Assembly: GCA_047975295.1 (NCBI GenBank)
Contig: JBKEDH010000080.1
Location: forward strand, 1 to 22,242
Origin: JBKEDH01 sp047975295
GTDB lineage: Bacteria; Bacteroidota; Bacteroidia; Flavobacteriales; Flavobacteriaceae
Direction: 5' to 3'
DNA length: 22,242 bases
Made by a program: the position numbers and the translations under genes. Below are positions 1 to 8,812 of the stretch, in pieces. The notes beneath the pieces were generated by a model. That model saw nothing but the letters and a program-made list of their open reading frames with translations. It was not told the DNA's origin and ran no database searches. Each line of letters starts with the position of its first letter. The first letter of the stretch is position 1.

Positions 1-279
1 TAGTCACAAGAGTATTATCTAAAATTACTGCTTTTACAATGATTCAGTATCTCAATGTATTTGTATTCAATAGACCAATGAACAAAATTAAAGTCAACTT
101 ATGCTAAATGCACAACAGATTATTATTAAAAAATTATATACAAATTTATGCTATTTTACAATATATTTAATACTTTAGGGCTCCACTTTATTTTTTGAAA
201 AATGTACCTATTGCCCAAAAATTTTATTTTGCTTTATGAGCTTCTCCGGTTTATCTAACTAAATTAAAATATTAATCTG

Positions 280-3210
280 ATGACTAAAAATTTTTTACTT
301 ACCTTAACCGTAATTGTATCATGTGTTTTTAATGTAGCTTCGCAGGATTACGAAACCATACTGGAAAATATCAGGACAGATATTTTATCCAACAATAATA
401 CTTCTGAAAACGATATTGCCGTAGCTTCACTTCTACTCACCATACAAGATGATGGTTCATGGACAGACATAAATTATAGTAGTACCGCCAACACAAAATG
501 GCAACCTTTAGAACATCTTTTCAGAATTAATCAATTATCAAGGGCATATATAGATTCTGGAAGCACTTACCACCAAGATCTCAACTTATTTACAGTAATA
601 GAAAACGCACTTACCTATTGGGATACTAGCGACCCCCAATCGAATAATTGGTGGTACAACCAAATTGCCTCTCCAAGAGAGTTGGGCAAAGTACTAGTAT
701 TGCTACGGGCAGGGAGTTCCAGTATTTCCAATTCATTGGAAAGCAATTTAATAAGCCAAATGAGCCGAGGCAATCCCGAAGCACGAAAAGCAGCCAATAA
801 AGTCGATATTGCAACCCATTTTATATATCGGGCGGCACTTACCCAAAATGCCACTTTAATGAACAGAGGTGTTACCCAAGTATTTTTACCTATTGAAATT
901 ACTAATACCGACGAGGGCCTGCAGCATGACTACTCCTATCGAGACCACGGGCCACAACAAGCCATTGCATCCTACGGGACGGTATTTTTAAGTGGAGAGG
1001 TAAATGCCGCTGCCTACCTATTAGGCACTAGTTATGCCCTATCTCAGGCAAAATTGGATATATTGACGCAATACACTCTAAAGACCATAATTAACATAAC
1101 AAGAGGACAACACATAGACCACAGTACCGTTGGTAGGGGTATAAGCAGAGAAAATACTACATTAGGATATAGACTGATTACTACCCTAACAAAACTAAAA
1201 GCTTTGGATCCTACCAACGAACCCCAATATAGTGCTGAAATAAACAGGCTAAACGGTAGCCAAGCTCCCAACTATATGGTTAACGAAGCACATACGCAAT
1301 ATTGGCGTTCCGATTTTGCCGTGCATAACCGAGCAGGATATAATTTTTCAGTACGTACTTCATCTACCCGCGTTAAGAAAACGGAATTCGGTAATGGCGA
1401 AAATAGAAAAGGGGCTTATCTTGCCGATGGAGGAAGCTACATTACAATAGATGGTGATGAATATTACAACATCTACCCCATTTGGGATTGGGCAAAAGTA
1501 CCGGGAATAACAGTTCCCGAAATCACCAATGTTCCACAGCCTGCACTATGGGGCAAACTGGGCACATCAACATTTTCTGGTGGTGTATCCGACGGTCTTT
1601 ATGGTATTAAAGCCCATATACAAAACGAATACAATACCCCTGCTAAAAAAGGTTGGTTCTTTTTTGATGATGAAGTTGTATGTCTTGGTTCCGACATAAG
1701 CTCTTCTGCAACGCAAACTATCACCTCGACCATCAACCAATGTTTGTTGGATGGCGATGTTACTGTGCAAAATAACGGTAGTACAACAATACTCCCTCCC
1801 AATAGCAATCTAACCTACAACAGTACCTCCGAATGGATTTTACATAATAATATCGGATATTTTTTTCCACAAGGTGGACAGGTAAAATTAAGCACCCACA
1901 CCCAATCGGGTACTTGGCAAAGCATTAACACAGGAGAATCAAGCAATACTGTAAGCAAATCTGTTTTTAAACTATGGATAGACCATGGTACACAGCCCTC
2001 AAACGGTTCTTACGCGTACATTGTTGCCCCTAACAAAACTAGTGTATCCCAAATGCAGGCATATAACACAAATAATAACATATTAATAACCCAAAACAAT
2101 AATGCCGTACAAGCCGTAAAACATACCGGATTAGATATGCTTCAAATAATTTTTTATGAAGCCGGAAGTTATGACGATGGCACTACCAAAATTGAAGTTG
2201 ACCAACCCTGTACCCTACTATTGAAAAATGTTAGCACTTCATCCATTACCGTACACATTGCAGACCCAAGTCAGCAGAAATCTTCCATCAATATTTTTAT
2301 AGATATCCCAAATGTAACCGATACCCGACATATTTCCAATACCATGCCTACGGGAGTCTATGCAGGTTCCAGTATTGTACATACTGCCGACATAAACACT
2401 CCAATCAAAACAGTAACGGAAGAAGAACCATTAACCATAATTACACCTATTGCCGATGCTTATGTAAATAGTGGAACCAAAAAAAACATTAACTACGGAG
2501 ATAATGTAGGATTAATTGTTAAAAAAGATAAAGCCAATACAACACGACAATCCTATTTAAAATTTGACTTATCAAGTATTACAAATAGTAATATTGCTTC
2601 GGCTAAATTAAGGTTAAGCATTGCCAATACCAATACTGGCGTAACAGCTACAAGTTGGGATGCTAAATATGTTAATGACGACAGTTGGACCGAAATGGGC
2701 ATTACATGGAACAACAAACCCTTACCAAGTACCCTTTTGGACAACCAATTAGCTGTAAGTAGTGGATATATTGAATGGAATATTACCCCACAAGTTTTAA
2801 GTGAAATGGATGATGATGGCATTTTATCCTTGAATATCTCATCAACCGTTGCCGGTTCTAAAACTGATGCCAGATTTTGGTCCAAAGAATATACTGTAGA
2901 AGCCGAAAAACCCCAACTAATCATTGAATATACAGACGAAGAAGACAATACAACACTAAAACAAAAGAAATCAACCTCCAATAATTTTTCAATATATCCC
3001 AATCCAACAACTTCAGTACTGAACATAACAGGGTTTTCACCAATAAAATCAATTAAAATATTAGATTTACATGGCAAGGTTTTACAAAAAGTCAAACCTA
3101 ATGGCGTCTCTACAAATTTGAATTTATCGCATTATCCCAATGGTATTTATATTATTTCGGTTATAGATAATATGGATAAGATTATTACTAAAAAAATCAT
3201 TAAGCAATAA
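280..3210 (+). CDS. Secreted family 8 polysaccharide lyase (chondroitin AC lyase-like) with DNRLRE/CBM96-like module and T9SS sorting domain
   Basis: Probably an extracellular beta-eliminating lyase for acidic glycosaminoglycans such as chondroitin or hyaluronan. Residues 1-21 form a signal peptide. The PL8 alpha/alpha barrel and beta-sandwich run to about residue 700. N173, H223, Y232, R286, R290 and E369 sit exactly two positions below the active-site residues I recall for Pedobacter heparinus chondroitinase AC (N175, H225, Y234, R288, R292, E371). The conserved NGEN stretch is at 372-375. Residues about 718-885 match a DNRLRE/CBM96-like module, which may bind carbohydrate. Residues 903-976 start with FSIYPNPTTS and are a type A T9SS sorting domain, so the protein is probably secreted through T9SS and cell-attached or released. 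At 976 residues it is longer than the roughly 700-residue catalytic enzymes because of these additions. No SusC/D, sulfatase or glucuronyl hydrolase lies downstream. The exact substrate (chondroitin, hyaluronan or other) cannot be read from sequence. Family call is secure. Confidence 0.92.
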   Translation: MTKNFLLTLTVIVSCVFNVASQDYETILENIRTDILSNNNTSENDIAVASLLLTIQDDGSWTDINYSSTANTKWQPLEHLFRINQLSRAYIDSGSTYHQDLNLFTVIENALTYWDTSDPQSNNWWYNQIASPRELGKVLVLLRAGSSSISNSLESNLISQMSRGNPEARKAANKVDIATHFIYRAALTQNATLMNRGVTQVFLPIEITNTDEGLQHDYSYRDHGPQQAIASYGTVFLSGEVNAAAYLLGTSYALSQAKLDILTQYTLKTIINITRGQHIDHSTVGRGISRENTTLGYRLITTLTKLKALDPTNEPQYSAEINRLNGSQAPNYMVNEAHTQYWRSDFAVHNRAGYNFSVRTSSTRVKKTEFGNGENRKGAYLADGGSYITIDGDEYYNIYPIWDWAKVPGITVPEITNVPQPALWGKLGTSTFSGGVSDGLYGIKAHIQNEYNTPAKKGWFFFDDEVVCLGSDISSSATQTITSTINQCLLDGDVTVQNNGSTTILPPNSNLTYNSTSEWILHNNIGYFFPQGGQVKLSTHTQSGTWQSINTGESSNTVSKSVFKLWIDHGTQPSNGSYAYIVAPNKTSVSQMQAYNTNNNILITQNNNAVQAVKHTGLDMLQIIFYEAGSYDDGTTKIEVDQPCTLLLKNVSTSSITVHIADPSQQKSSINIFIDIPNVTDTRHISNTMPTGVYAGSSIVHTADINTPIKTVTEEEPLTIITPIADAYVNSGTKKNINYGDNVGLIVKKDKANTTRQSYLKFDLSSITNSNIASAKLRLSIANTNTGVTATSWDAKYVNDDSWTEMGITWNNKPLPSTLLDNQLAVSSGYIEWNITPQVLSEMDDDGILSLNISSTVAGSKTDARFWSKEYTVEAEKPQLIIEYTDEEDNTTLKQKKSTSNNFSIYPNPTTSVLNITGFSPIKSIKILDLHGKVLQKVKPNGVSTNLNLSHYPNGIYIISVIDNMDKIITKKIIKQ

Positions 3211-3430
3211 TACTTTAATTTATTTGAAAACACCTTAATCACCTTTTTAGCAAGAAAAGGATGAAGAGCAGACATCTTGTTATTGTCCAAGAATGAGCTG
3301 TATTAGGCTTCCTTGCACAGTTGTTTCATGTCTTATTTTTATTAAGTAACCCACATTTGCCCTGAAACGTTCAGCCTTATTTATACAAAGGGTTTGTACC
3401 GTATGCAAAGGTATATTTTATGTTACTTTC

Positions 3431-3973
3431 CTACTTAAAAAAACCAAGAATATCGCTAAATTGTTCTTCATCTATATTGCTATTCTTTAACAAACCTGCC
3501 AAGTTTGCCATTTTTTCAGGATTCATATCATTTCCCAAAACCCTAACTATGGCAAATCCCATGGTGGGCGAACTGCCAAAAACAATAATTTCATCGGCTT
3601 CATCATCTTCTCCCAAGTATTTTACAACAATTTTGTTTCCTTTATCGCTAAACTCCATTAAATCGTAATAATCGTCATGATTTAAAATGGTTTTTATCTG
3701 GTTCAACTCATTTTTGTAGTTCAACGAATCGTTTTCACCTTTTTTGTAGCCTAAAAAGTTTAATCGAGATACCGACTTATAGGCTTCTTGTTGCGATTCG
3801 GTTAGTTGAGATTCATCAATATTAAGCATAGAAACAGGCAAATCTTGGGTTATAAAATTGGGCGTTTCTTGGTGGTCTACAAAATAACGCTGCAAACTTG
3901 GTGCATCGTTGCAACTTACCAACAGCATAACTATTGCCAGTAGGGTTATTATTTGGTTTATTATTGATTTCAC
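3431..3973 (-). CDS. DUF4252 lipoprotein, last gene of ECF sigma operon
   Basis: A small lipoprotein of unknown function carrying a DUF4252 domain, a family found mainly in Bacteroidota. The start is GTG, since no ATG lies in frame before the signal sequence. Residues 1-20 are a hydrophobic signal ending in the lipobox LVSC, with the lipidated cysteine at C21. The mature part is about 160 residues, acidic, with a segment near residues 120-150 (DEIIVFGSSPTMGFAIVRVL) resembling the second half of the neighbouring DUF4252 protein. It lies 59 bp after that gene and is the last minus-strand gene of the sigma-factor operon, so it is probably transcribed with it. It likely sits in the envelope. No catalytic motif is visible. 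The family assignment is by recognised pattern; function is unknown. Confidence 0.8.
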   Translation of the reverse strand: MKSIINQIITLLAIVMLLVSCNDAPSLQRYFVDHQETPNFITQDLPVSMLNIDESQLTESQQEAYKSVSRLNFLGYKKGENDSLNYKNELNQIKTILNHDDYYDLMEFSDKGNKIVVKYLGEDDEADEIIVFGSSPTMGFAIVRVLGNDMNPEKMANLAGLLKNSNIDEEQFSDILGFFK

Positions 3974-4032
3974 ATGTTTTGTTTTTATTTTTTACCTAGT
4001 TATATATCTCAAAATAATATGTGGAGTTCTAT

Positions 4033-4596
4033 TTATTTGCGTTTGTTCTTCTCTAAATGTTCTCCACCTTTAATATTCATTTTATTGGTAAGTTTGGAGA
4101 TTTCGTTTAAATCGATATCGCCCGTTAAGGATACCACAACGGTTTCTATGGTTCGTTCTTCACCATTTATCTCTATTTTTTCCTTTATTACCCTATCCAG
4201 CCCATTAACAAATATTAAAAGTTCTTTTACATGGTCTTCGTCTTTACCTTCTTTAACATAAAACTTTACATTGGTACCTTCATCCTTTACTTCCATTAAT
4301 TCTTCCAAGCCTCCAGAGCGCGATTTCACCCACTTGGCAATATCGGAAGCCACCGTTTTACTCTCGGTTGTCATGGTTTTAAAACTAGTAATACTTTTTA
4401 CCATGTCCATATAAGCCTTGGCTTCGGGATCTTCGATGTTGATACCCATTTTTGCTATCATTTGGAACATTTTGGGTTTAATGGATACATAAGTAACATC
4501 GGAGCTGTTTTCGTATTTATCGAAAATATCCTGTGCCATTCCGGTAATTGGTAACAACATAATGGCCATTACCAATATAAAAAATTTATTTTTCAT
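4033..4596 (-). CDS. DUF4252 protein with signal peptide
   Basis: A second DUF4252-type protein of unknown function. I chose the ATG at 4596 because it places a classical signal peptide at the N-terminus (MKNKFFILVMAIMLLPITG, cleavage near MAQ-D). The upstream ATG at 4626 would add ten polar residues before the signal and overlap the previous gene by 23 bp. The mature protein (about 165 residues) is lysine- and glutamate-rich. It includes a central stretch ending in KELLIFVNGLDRVIKE and a second one, TVVVSLTGDIDLNEISKL, which resembles the DUF4252 core of the downstream lipoprotein. It has no lipobox, so it is probably periplasmic. It is the third gene of the minus-strand operon that starts with the ECF sigma factor. 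Two DUF4252 paralogues in tandem suggest duplication, but their partner or ligand is not known. Confidence 0.8.
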   Translation of the reverse strand: MKNKFFILVMAIMLLPITGMAQDIFDKYENSSDVTYVSIKPKMFQMIAKMGINIEDPEAKAYMDMVKSITSFKTMTTESKTVASDIAKWVKSRSGGLEELMEVKDEGTNVKFYVKEGKDEDHVKELLIFVNGLDRVIKEKIEINGEERTIETVVVSLTGDIDLNEISKLTNKMNIKGGEHLEKNKRK

Positions 4597-4603
4597 CGTT
4601 CTT

Positions 4604-5128
4604 TTATTTAAAATTTGTGTGTTCATTTTGTTTTAATTCTGAAATTGGTTTAAAAATAATCTGTGTCGATTTTTCCAGTTCTCCAAGGTAACTTAGGCTT
4701 TCTGCCCCTTTTTTGTATTTGTTTAAATACGAAACACTTGAAACTCCTTTATTAAACTGGCTTGAAATCATGGCCAAAGACTTGGTTAATTCGTCCAAGG
4801 CCTGTTCGGGCTCATGGTATGTGCCATAAGCATACTTACTGTACATACTGCTTATTGGCGTTTTAAAGTAAAATCCGGCCATAATAACGGCTACCGCTGC
4901 AACATAAATCCACTTATAATTAAGTGTTTTTCTATGTTTTAATGGAATGTTTTTGGTAAACTGTTCGTTTTGGTTTTCTAAAAAATACGTAAATATAGAC
5001 TTATAAACTGCTAAATGTGGTGGTACGGTTTCCTGTGCAAAATAGGTTTTTAACCGTTGCTCTTCGTTTAGGTTGGTTTCTCCATTTTCGTATTTTTCGA
5101 GTAATTTTTCTATATCATCCAATACCAT
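4604..5128 (-). CDS. One-pass membrane protein coupled to ECF sigma factor (anti-sigma-like, unproven)
   Basis: A 174-residue protein with one predicted membrane helix at about residues 73-88. The N-terminal 70 residues are polar and helical and include a motif of the type EKYENGETNLNEEQRLKTYF seen after sigma factors in Flavobacteriia. The C-terminal 85 residues would lie outside the cytoplasm. Its start overlaps the 3-prime end of the sigma gene by 14 bp, which implies translational coupling. Size, topology and position fit a membrane anti-sigma factor, with the N-terminal part binding sigma. No zinc-binding anti-sigma motif (HxxxCxxC) is present, so the anti-sigma role is an inference from context. 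The outer segment, with EPEQALDELTKSLAMISSQF, could sense envelope state or contact the DUF4252 proteins encoded next. Confidence 0.75.
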   Translation of the reverse strand: MVLDDIEKLLEKYENGETNLNEEQRLKTYFAQETVPPHLAVYKSIFTYFLENQNEQFTKNIPLKHRKTLNYKWIYVAAVAVIMAGFYFKTPISSMYSKYAYGTYHEPEQALDELTKSLAMISSQFNKGVSSVSYLNKYKKGAESLSYLGELEKSTQIIFKPISELKQNEHTNFK

Positions 5129-5624
5129 AATTATGAGTATTTGTTAACTTTTCCCTTATTGTTTTTCTTGCCCTTGAAAGCGCTACCCTTACAGCCGTGT
5201 TGTTCATTTGCAGTATTTTGGCTATTTCGTCCAAATTGTAAGCTTCTATATCGCGTAACTGAACAATTATTTTTTGCTGTTCGGGTAATTCCTCCATAAT
5301 TTTCGATACCCAACTTATGCTATCGTTTAGTTCAACCTGTTTTTGTAAGGACACATTGGTATCTTCGTAATTACTGTGTACTATTTTTAAATTCTGTGCC
5401 TGTTTCGACTTTAACTTATCCAAACAAAAATTCTTGGTCATGGTCATAGAAAAAGCTTCTACATTTTTATAATCTTCTATCTTGGTTTTATTGTTCCATA
5501 ATTTCAACAACACTTCCTGCGTGGCGTCTTCGGCCTCCTCTGTCGATACCAACAAACGTTTTGCCAAACGGAATACCTTATCTTTAAAAGGCATAACAAT
5601 GTTTAAAAAATCCATTTGGGTCAT
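5115..5624 (-). CDS. ECF-type RNA polymerase sigma-70 factor
   Basis: Alternative sigma factor of the extracytoplasmic-function class, 169 residues, as usual for the group. Region 2 covers about residues 10-80, with the pattern AEDATQEVLLKLWNN for the core-binding and -10 recognition helices. Region 4 covers about 110-160, with LPEQQKIIVQLRDIE and the helix-turn-helix NLDEIAKILQMNNTAVRVAL for -35 recognition. It is the first gene of a four-gene minus-strand operon (sigma, membrane protein, two DUF4252 proteins) and diverges from an S41 protease gene across 138 bp. Such operons usually autoregulate. The intergenic gap holds a 15-bp palindrome at 5686-5700 but no exact Bacteroidota -7 element on this strand. 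A second in-frame ATG at residue 4 could also be the start. Confidence 0.93.
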   Translation of the reverse strand: MTQMDFLNIVMPFKDKVFRLAKRLLVSTEEAEDATQEVLLKLWNNKTKIEDYKNVEAFSMTMTKNFCLDKLKSKQAQNLKIVHSNYEDTNVSLQKQVELNDSISWVSKIMEELPEQQKIIVQLRDIEAYNLDEIAKILQMNNTAVRVALSRARKTIREKLTNTHNYGIG

Positions 5625-5762
5625 TTCCTCTTTTGGTTAGTTACTCGTTGCTCGTTTGGGTTATTTGTTATTACGACGACCAACATGTAAAATTGTTACA
5701 AAATAGTTTTAATAATGCAATATTGTAGTACTTTTACAGTTAAAGATATAAATTCTTAGAAT

Positions 5763-7331
5763 ATGAAATTGAAAAAAACCATCCTTAACATTCTTACCGC
5801 TTTTGTTATTTCTTCTTTATTGTTTACCGGTTGCAGCAAGAGCGACGATAATACTCCTGTTATAGAATCGGTCTCTTTAAACAACGAAGTAAACGATTTT
5901 ATTTGGCGCGGACTAAACGATGTTTATTTATGGCAAAGCGATGTTCCCAATCTTGGCGACACTAAGTTTTTTAGCAATAATGATTATGTTACATTTTATA
6001 ACAGTTACGATACTACCGAAAATCTGTCGCAAGATATTATTGCCGATTATTTTACTTTTTTAAATAAGTACAACAACCCTACTGAGTTGTTCGATGCCTT
6101 ATTGTACAAAAAAGACGATATCGATAAATTCAGTTATTTGGTTGACGATTATGTTGCTTTGGAAAACTCTTTTCAGGGAACATCAAAATCAAGCGGTTTG
6201 GATTTTGGTCTTGTTAGGCTTTCTGGATCAAACGATATTCTTGGATATGTACGTTATATAGCCAAAAATTCGGATGCAGCCAATAAAGATATCTATCGGG
6301 GTGATTTTTTCTTGGAAGTCGATGGGCAACAGTTAACCATAAACAATTATCAAGAATTGCTATTTGGCAGCAATGATAATTTCACACTTGGCATGGCCGA
6401 TATTACAAACAACATCGTAGCTATAAATGGAAAAACTGTAGCCCTTACCAAAACCGAATTTACCGAAGACCCCATTTTAATTAATGATATAATTGAAATA
6501 AATGGCCATACAATAGCCTATTTAATGTACAATCAATTTATTGGTGATTTCGACAATGCCCTTAACGATGTTTTTGCAGAATTTAAAGCACAAGGCGCAA
6601 CAGATTTAATTTTAGACCTACGTTACAATCCCGGAGGAAGAGTAAGTACCGCAGTAGCTTTAGCCAGTATGATTACCGGACAGTTTACAGAAGATATTTT
6701 TGCTTCGGCACAATGGAACAGCAAATACCAAGCGTATTTTAGTAGCAATAATCCGGAATTCCTAAATGATAGATTTACGGATAAACTTGCCGATAATTCT
6801 TCTATAAACATGCTAAATCTAACTAAAGTTTATATATTAACCACTACCGGTACGGCCTCGGCAAGCGAACTAATAATTAATGGACTGGATCCTTACATCG
6901 ATGTTATACATATCGGAACACGCACCACAGGAAAATATACCGCTTCTGTTACACTGTATGATGCCAATAATTTCGACAAAGAAAAAGCAAACCCCAACCA
7001 CAAATACGCCATGCAGCCATTAGTATATAAATCGGCAAATAAAAATGGCGTGTCCGATTATTACAATGGTTTGGTCCCCGACCATATCATTACGTACCAA
7101 ACAGCTAACGGAGAGACCCAAGAAGGAGAAAACTTGGTCAATTTAGGTATTTTGGGGAATATTAACGAACCGTTTTTAAATAAAGCTGTAGAATTAATAA
7201 CTGGAACTTCCACTAAAAATAATATGGACAGAACAGGTATTAAAATTAAACACGTAGCCGATACGAAAGATTTTGCTCCACTTGGAAAAAGGATGTTCGA
7301 TAACTTAGATTTTAAAATGTTAGAACGCTAA
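5763..7331 (+). CDS. S41 (C-terminal processing type) serine protease, lipoprotein, first of tandem pair
   Basis: A membrane-anchored protease of the tail-specific/CtpA family. The signal peptide ends in a lipobox with the acceptor cysteine at C24 (LLFTGC). An N-terminal module holds the conserved NDFIWRGLNDVYLWQ stretch, followed by a PDZ-like segment near residues 155-205. The protease core contains a Gly-rich LDLRYNPGG element. The catalytic Ser-Lys dyad is readable as S366 (in TASASE) and K391 (in TTGK), with the 25-residue spacing typical of the family. It should act in the periplasm or outer membrane, cutting or degrading proteins near their C-terminus. It is the first gene of a three-gene plus-strand group, 8 bp before its paralogue, and diverges from the ECF sigma operon. 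A near-match to the -7 element (TACTTTTA) lies at 5729-5736. Substrates are unknown. Confidence 0.92.
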   Translation: MKLKKTILNILTAFVISSLLFTGCSKSDDNTPVIESVSLNNEVNDFIWRGLNDVYLWQSDVPNLGDTKFFSNNDYVTFYNSYDTTENLSQDIIADYFTFLNKYNNPTELFDALLYKKDDIDKFSYLVDDYVALENSFQGTSKSSGLDFGLVRLSGSNDILGYVRYIAKNSDAANKDIYRGDFFLEVDGQQLTINNYQELLFGSNDNFTLGMADITNNIVAINGKTVALTKTEFTEDPILINDIIEINGHTIAYLMYNQFIGDFDNALNDVFAEFKAQGATDLILDLRYNPGGRVSTAVALASMITGQFTEDIFASAQWNSKYQAYFSSNNPEFLNDRFTDKLADNSSINMLNLTKVYILTTTGTASASELIINGLDPYIDVIHIGTRTTGKYTASVTLYDANNFDKEKANPNHKYAMQPLVYKSANKNGVSDYYNGLVPDHIITYQTANGETQEGENLVNLGILGNINEPFLNKAVELITGTSTKNNMDRTGIKIKHVADTKDFAPLGKRMFDNLDFKMLER

Positions 7332-7339
7332 TTTAAACC

Positions 7340-8812
7340 ATGAAAGCTTTTGTCCATAGAACCCTGCTTCTTTTATTTCTAATCGTAACATCCTGCTTTA
7401 AAGATAACGATGACGATATAACTGTTTCGACAGAAAACGTAAACGATTTTGTGTGGAAAGGTATGAACTCGTGGTATTACTGGCAAGAAAATGTTACCGA
7501 TTTGGATGATACAAAAGACGATAACGCCGCAACATACAAAACATATTTAAACCAATATTCCAATCCTGAAGATTTTTTTAACAGCCTACGTTACGATTAC
7601 GGGACAACCGACCGGTTTTCGTGGTTTATTGAAGATTATATTGTACAGGAACAGCAATTTCAAGGTATTTCGAAATCGTTTGGATTAAAACTTCGTGCCG
7701 TTCAAATCAATACCGATGGCGATGTTCTTGTTTATGTAGCATCGGTTGCCGAAAATTCACCGGCATCGGTTGCCAATATAAAACGTGGAGACTTAATCAA
7801 TGCTTTTAATGGTACCATATTAAATACCACTAACTTCAATACGGTTTCCCAAGCTATTAACAACGATAACATTACCTTTTCCTTTATAAGCGAAAACAAT
7901 GGAACCCTAACCTTTTTAGGCGATAAAACCTTAACAACTGCAGTAGTTTCAGAAAATCCAGTATATCGCAAAACGGTATTTAACGATATTGCCGGAAAAA
8001 AAGTAGGCTATTTGGTTTATAATGCTTTCAGGTCATCGTACAACGACAAATTAAACGATGCTTTCGCTTATTTTAAGGCCGAAAACATAAACGAGCTTAT
8101 TTTAGATTTACGCTTAAATGGCGGTGGCTCTGTTCAAACTTCGGCATATCTGGCAAGTATGATATACGATGCCACCGATACAGACGATATTTTTGCCAAA
8201 CTAACATTTAACACTAAACACGAAAGTGAAAATAGTACATATTCGTTTGCCCATAATTTGAATGTATATAATACCAACGAAGAAAAAACCGGTACACAGG
8301 CAATAAACAGATTAACGTCTTTATCAAGATTATACGTATTGACATCGACAAGTACGGCTTCGGCAAGCGAAATGATTATAAACGGACTAAAAGCCTATAT
8401 GCCCGTTACAATAATAGGCGAAACTACTTATGGAAAAAATGTGGGTTCCATAACATTGTACGATGCTCCTGCTTCCAACTACCAAAACCGAAATGCAGCT
8501 AACCCCAACCACTTATACGCCATGCAACCCATTGTTTTTACAATTTACAACAAAAATGATGAGAGCAATTATGTACATGGATTTCTACCAGATATAGAAG
8601 TAAAAGAACACAATTACTGGAACTCTATTTTACCTTTTGGCGATGAGAACGAAATTCTTCTAAAAACAGCATTGGACGATATTAGAGGCAATAGTGGCAA
8701 AAACGTTTTGGCAATAAAGGCCACCAATACTTATAAAAATCTACAATTACCCTCCAACAACAGGTTCCAGTACGAGATGTATATAGACAAAACCTTTTTT
8801 GAAAACAATTAA
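7340..8812 (+). CDS. S41 (C-terminal processing type) serine protease, lipoprotein, second of tandem pair
   Basis: Paralogue of the preceding gene with the same order of parts: lipoprotein signal with cysteine C19 (IVTSC), the NDFVWKGMNSWYYWQ stretch, a PDZ-like region around residues 130-180 (ENSPASVANIKRGD), and the protease core. The dyad is S341 (TASASE) and K366 (TTYGK), again 25 residues apart, so both copies look catalytically competent. The copies share the GLNDVYLWQ/GMNSWYYWQ and ASASE(L/M)IINGL motifs but differ at many positions, so the duplication is old. The gap to the first copy is 8 bp and the stop codon is followed at once by the ATG of the ATP-pyrophosphatase gene, so the three are probably one transcript. 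Division of labour between the proteases cannot be told from sequence. Confidence 0.92.
   Translation: MKAFVHRTLLLLFLIVTSCFKDNDDDITVSTENVNDFVWKGMNSWYYWQENVTDLDDTKDDNAATYKTYLNQYSNPEDFFNSLRYDYGTTDRFSWFIEDYIVQEQQFQGISKSFGLKLRAVQINTDGDVLVYVASVAENSPASVANIKRGDLINAFNGTILNTTNFNTVSQAINNDNITFSFISENNGTLTFLGDKTLTTAVVSENPVYRKTVFNDIAGKKVGYLVYNAFRSSYNDKLNDAFAYFKAENINELILDLRLNGGGSVQTSAYLASMIYDATDTDDIFAKLTFNTKHESENSTYSFAHNLNVYNTNEEKTGTQAINRLTSLSRLYVLTSTSTASASEMIINGLKAYMPVTIIGETTYGKNVGSITLYDAPASNYQNRNAANPNHLYAMQPIVFTIYNKNDESNYVHGFLPDIEVKEHNYWNSILPFGDENEILLKTALDDIRGNSGKNVLAIKATNTYKNLQLPSNNRFQYEMYIDKTFFENN

Noticed and set aside
1..279. Possible upstream gene end or promoter before the PL8 gene
   Set aside because: No coding frame is supportable and no exact TAnnTTTG box with a spaced TTG is seen; only a one-mismatch TTATTTTG at 224-231.
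2553..3095. 180-codon open frame antisense to the C-terminal part of the PL8 gene
   Set aside because: It is a shadow of the DNRLRE-coding region. The product has no recognisable domain, and the plus-strand gene is certain.
3242..3260. CCTTTT / AAAAGG hairpin after the PL8 gene
   Set aside because: Six pairs with a 7-nt loop and no T-run on either strand; too weak to call a terminator.
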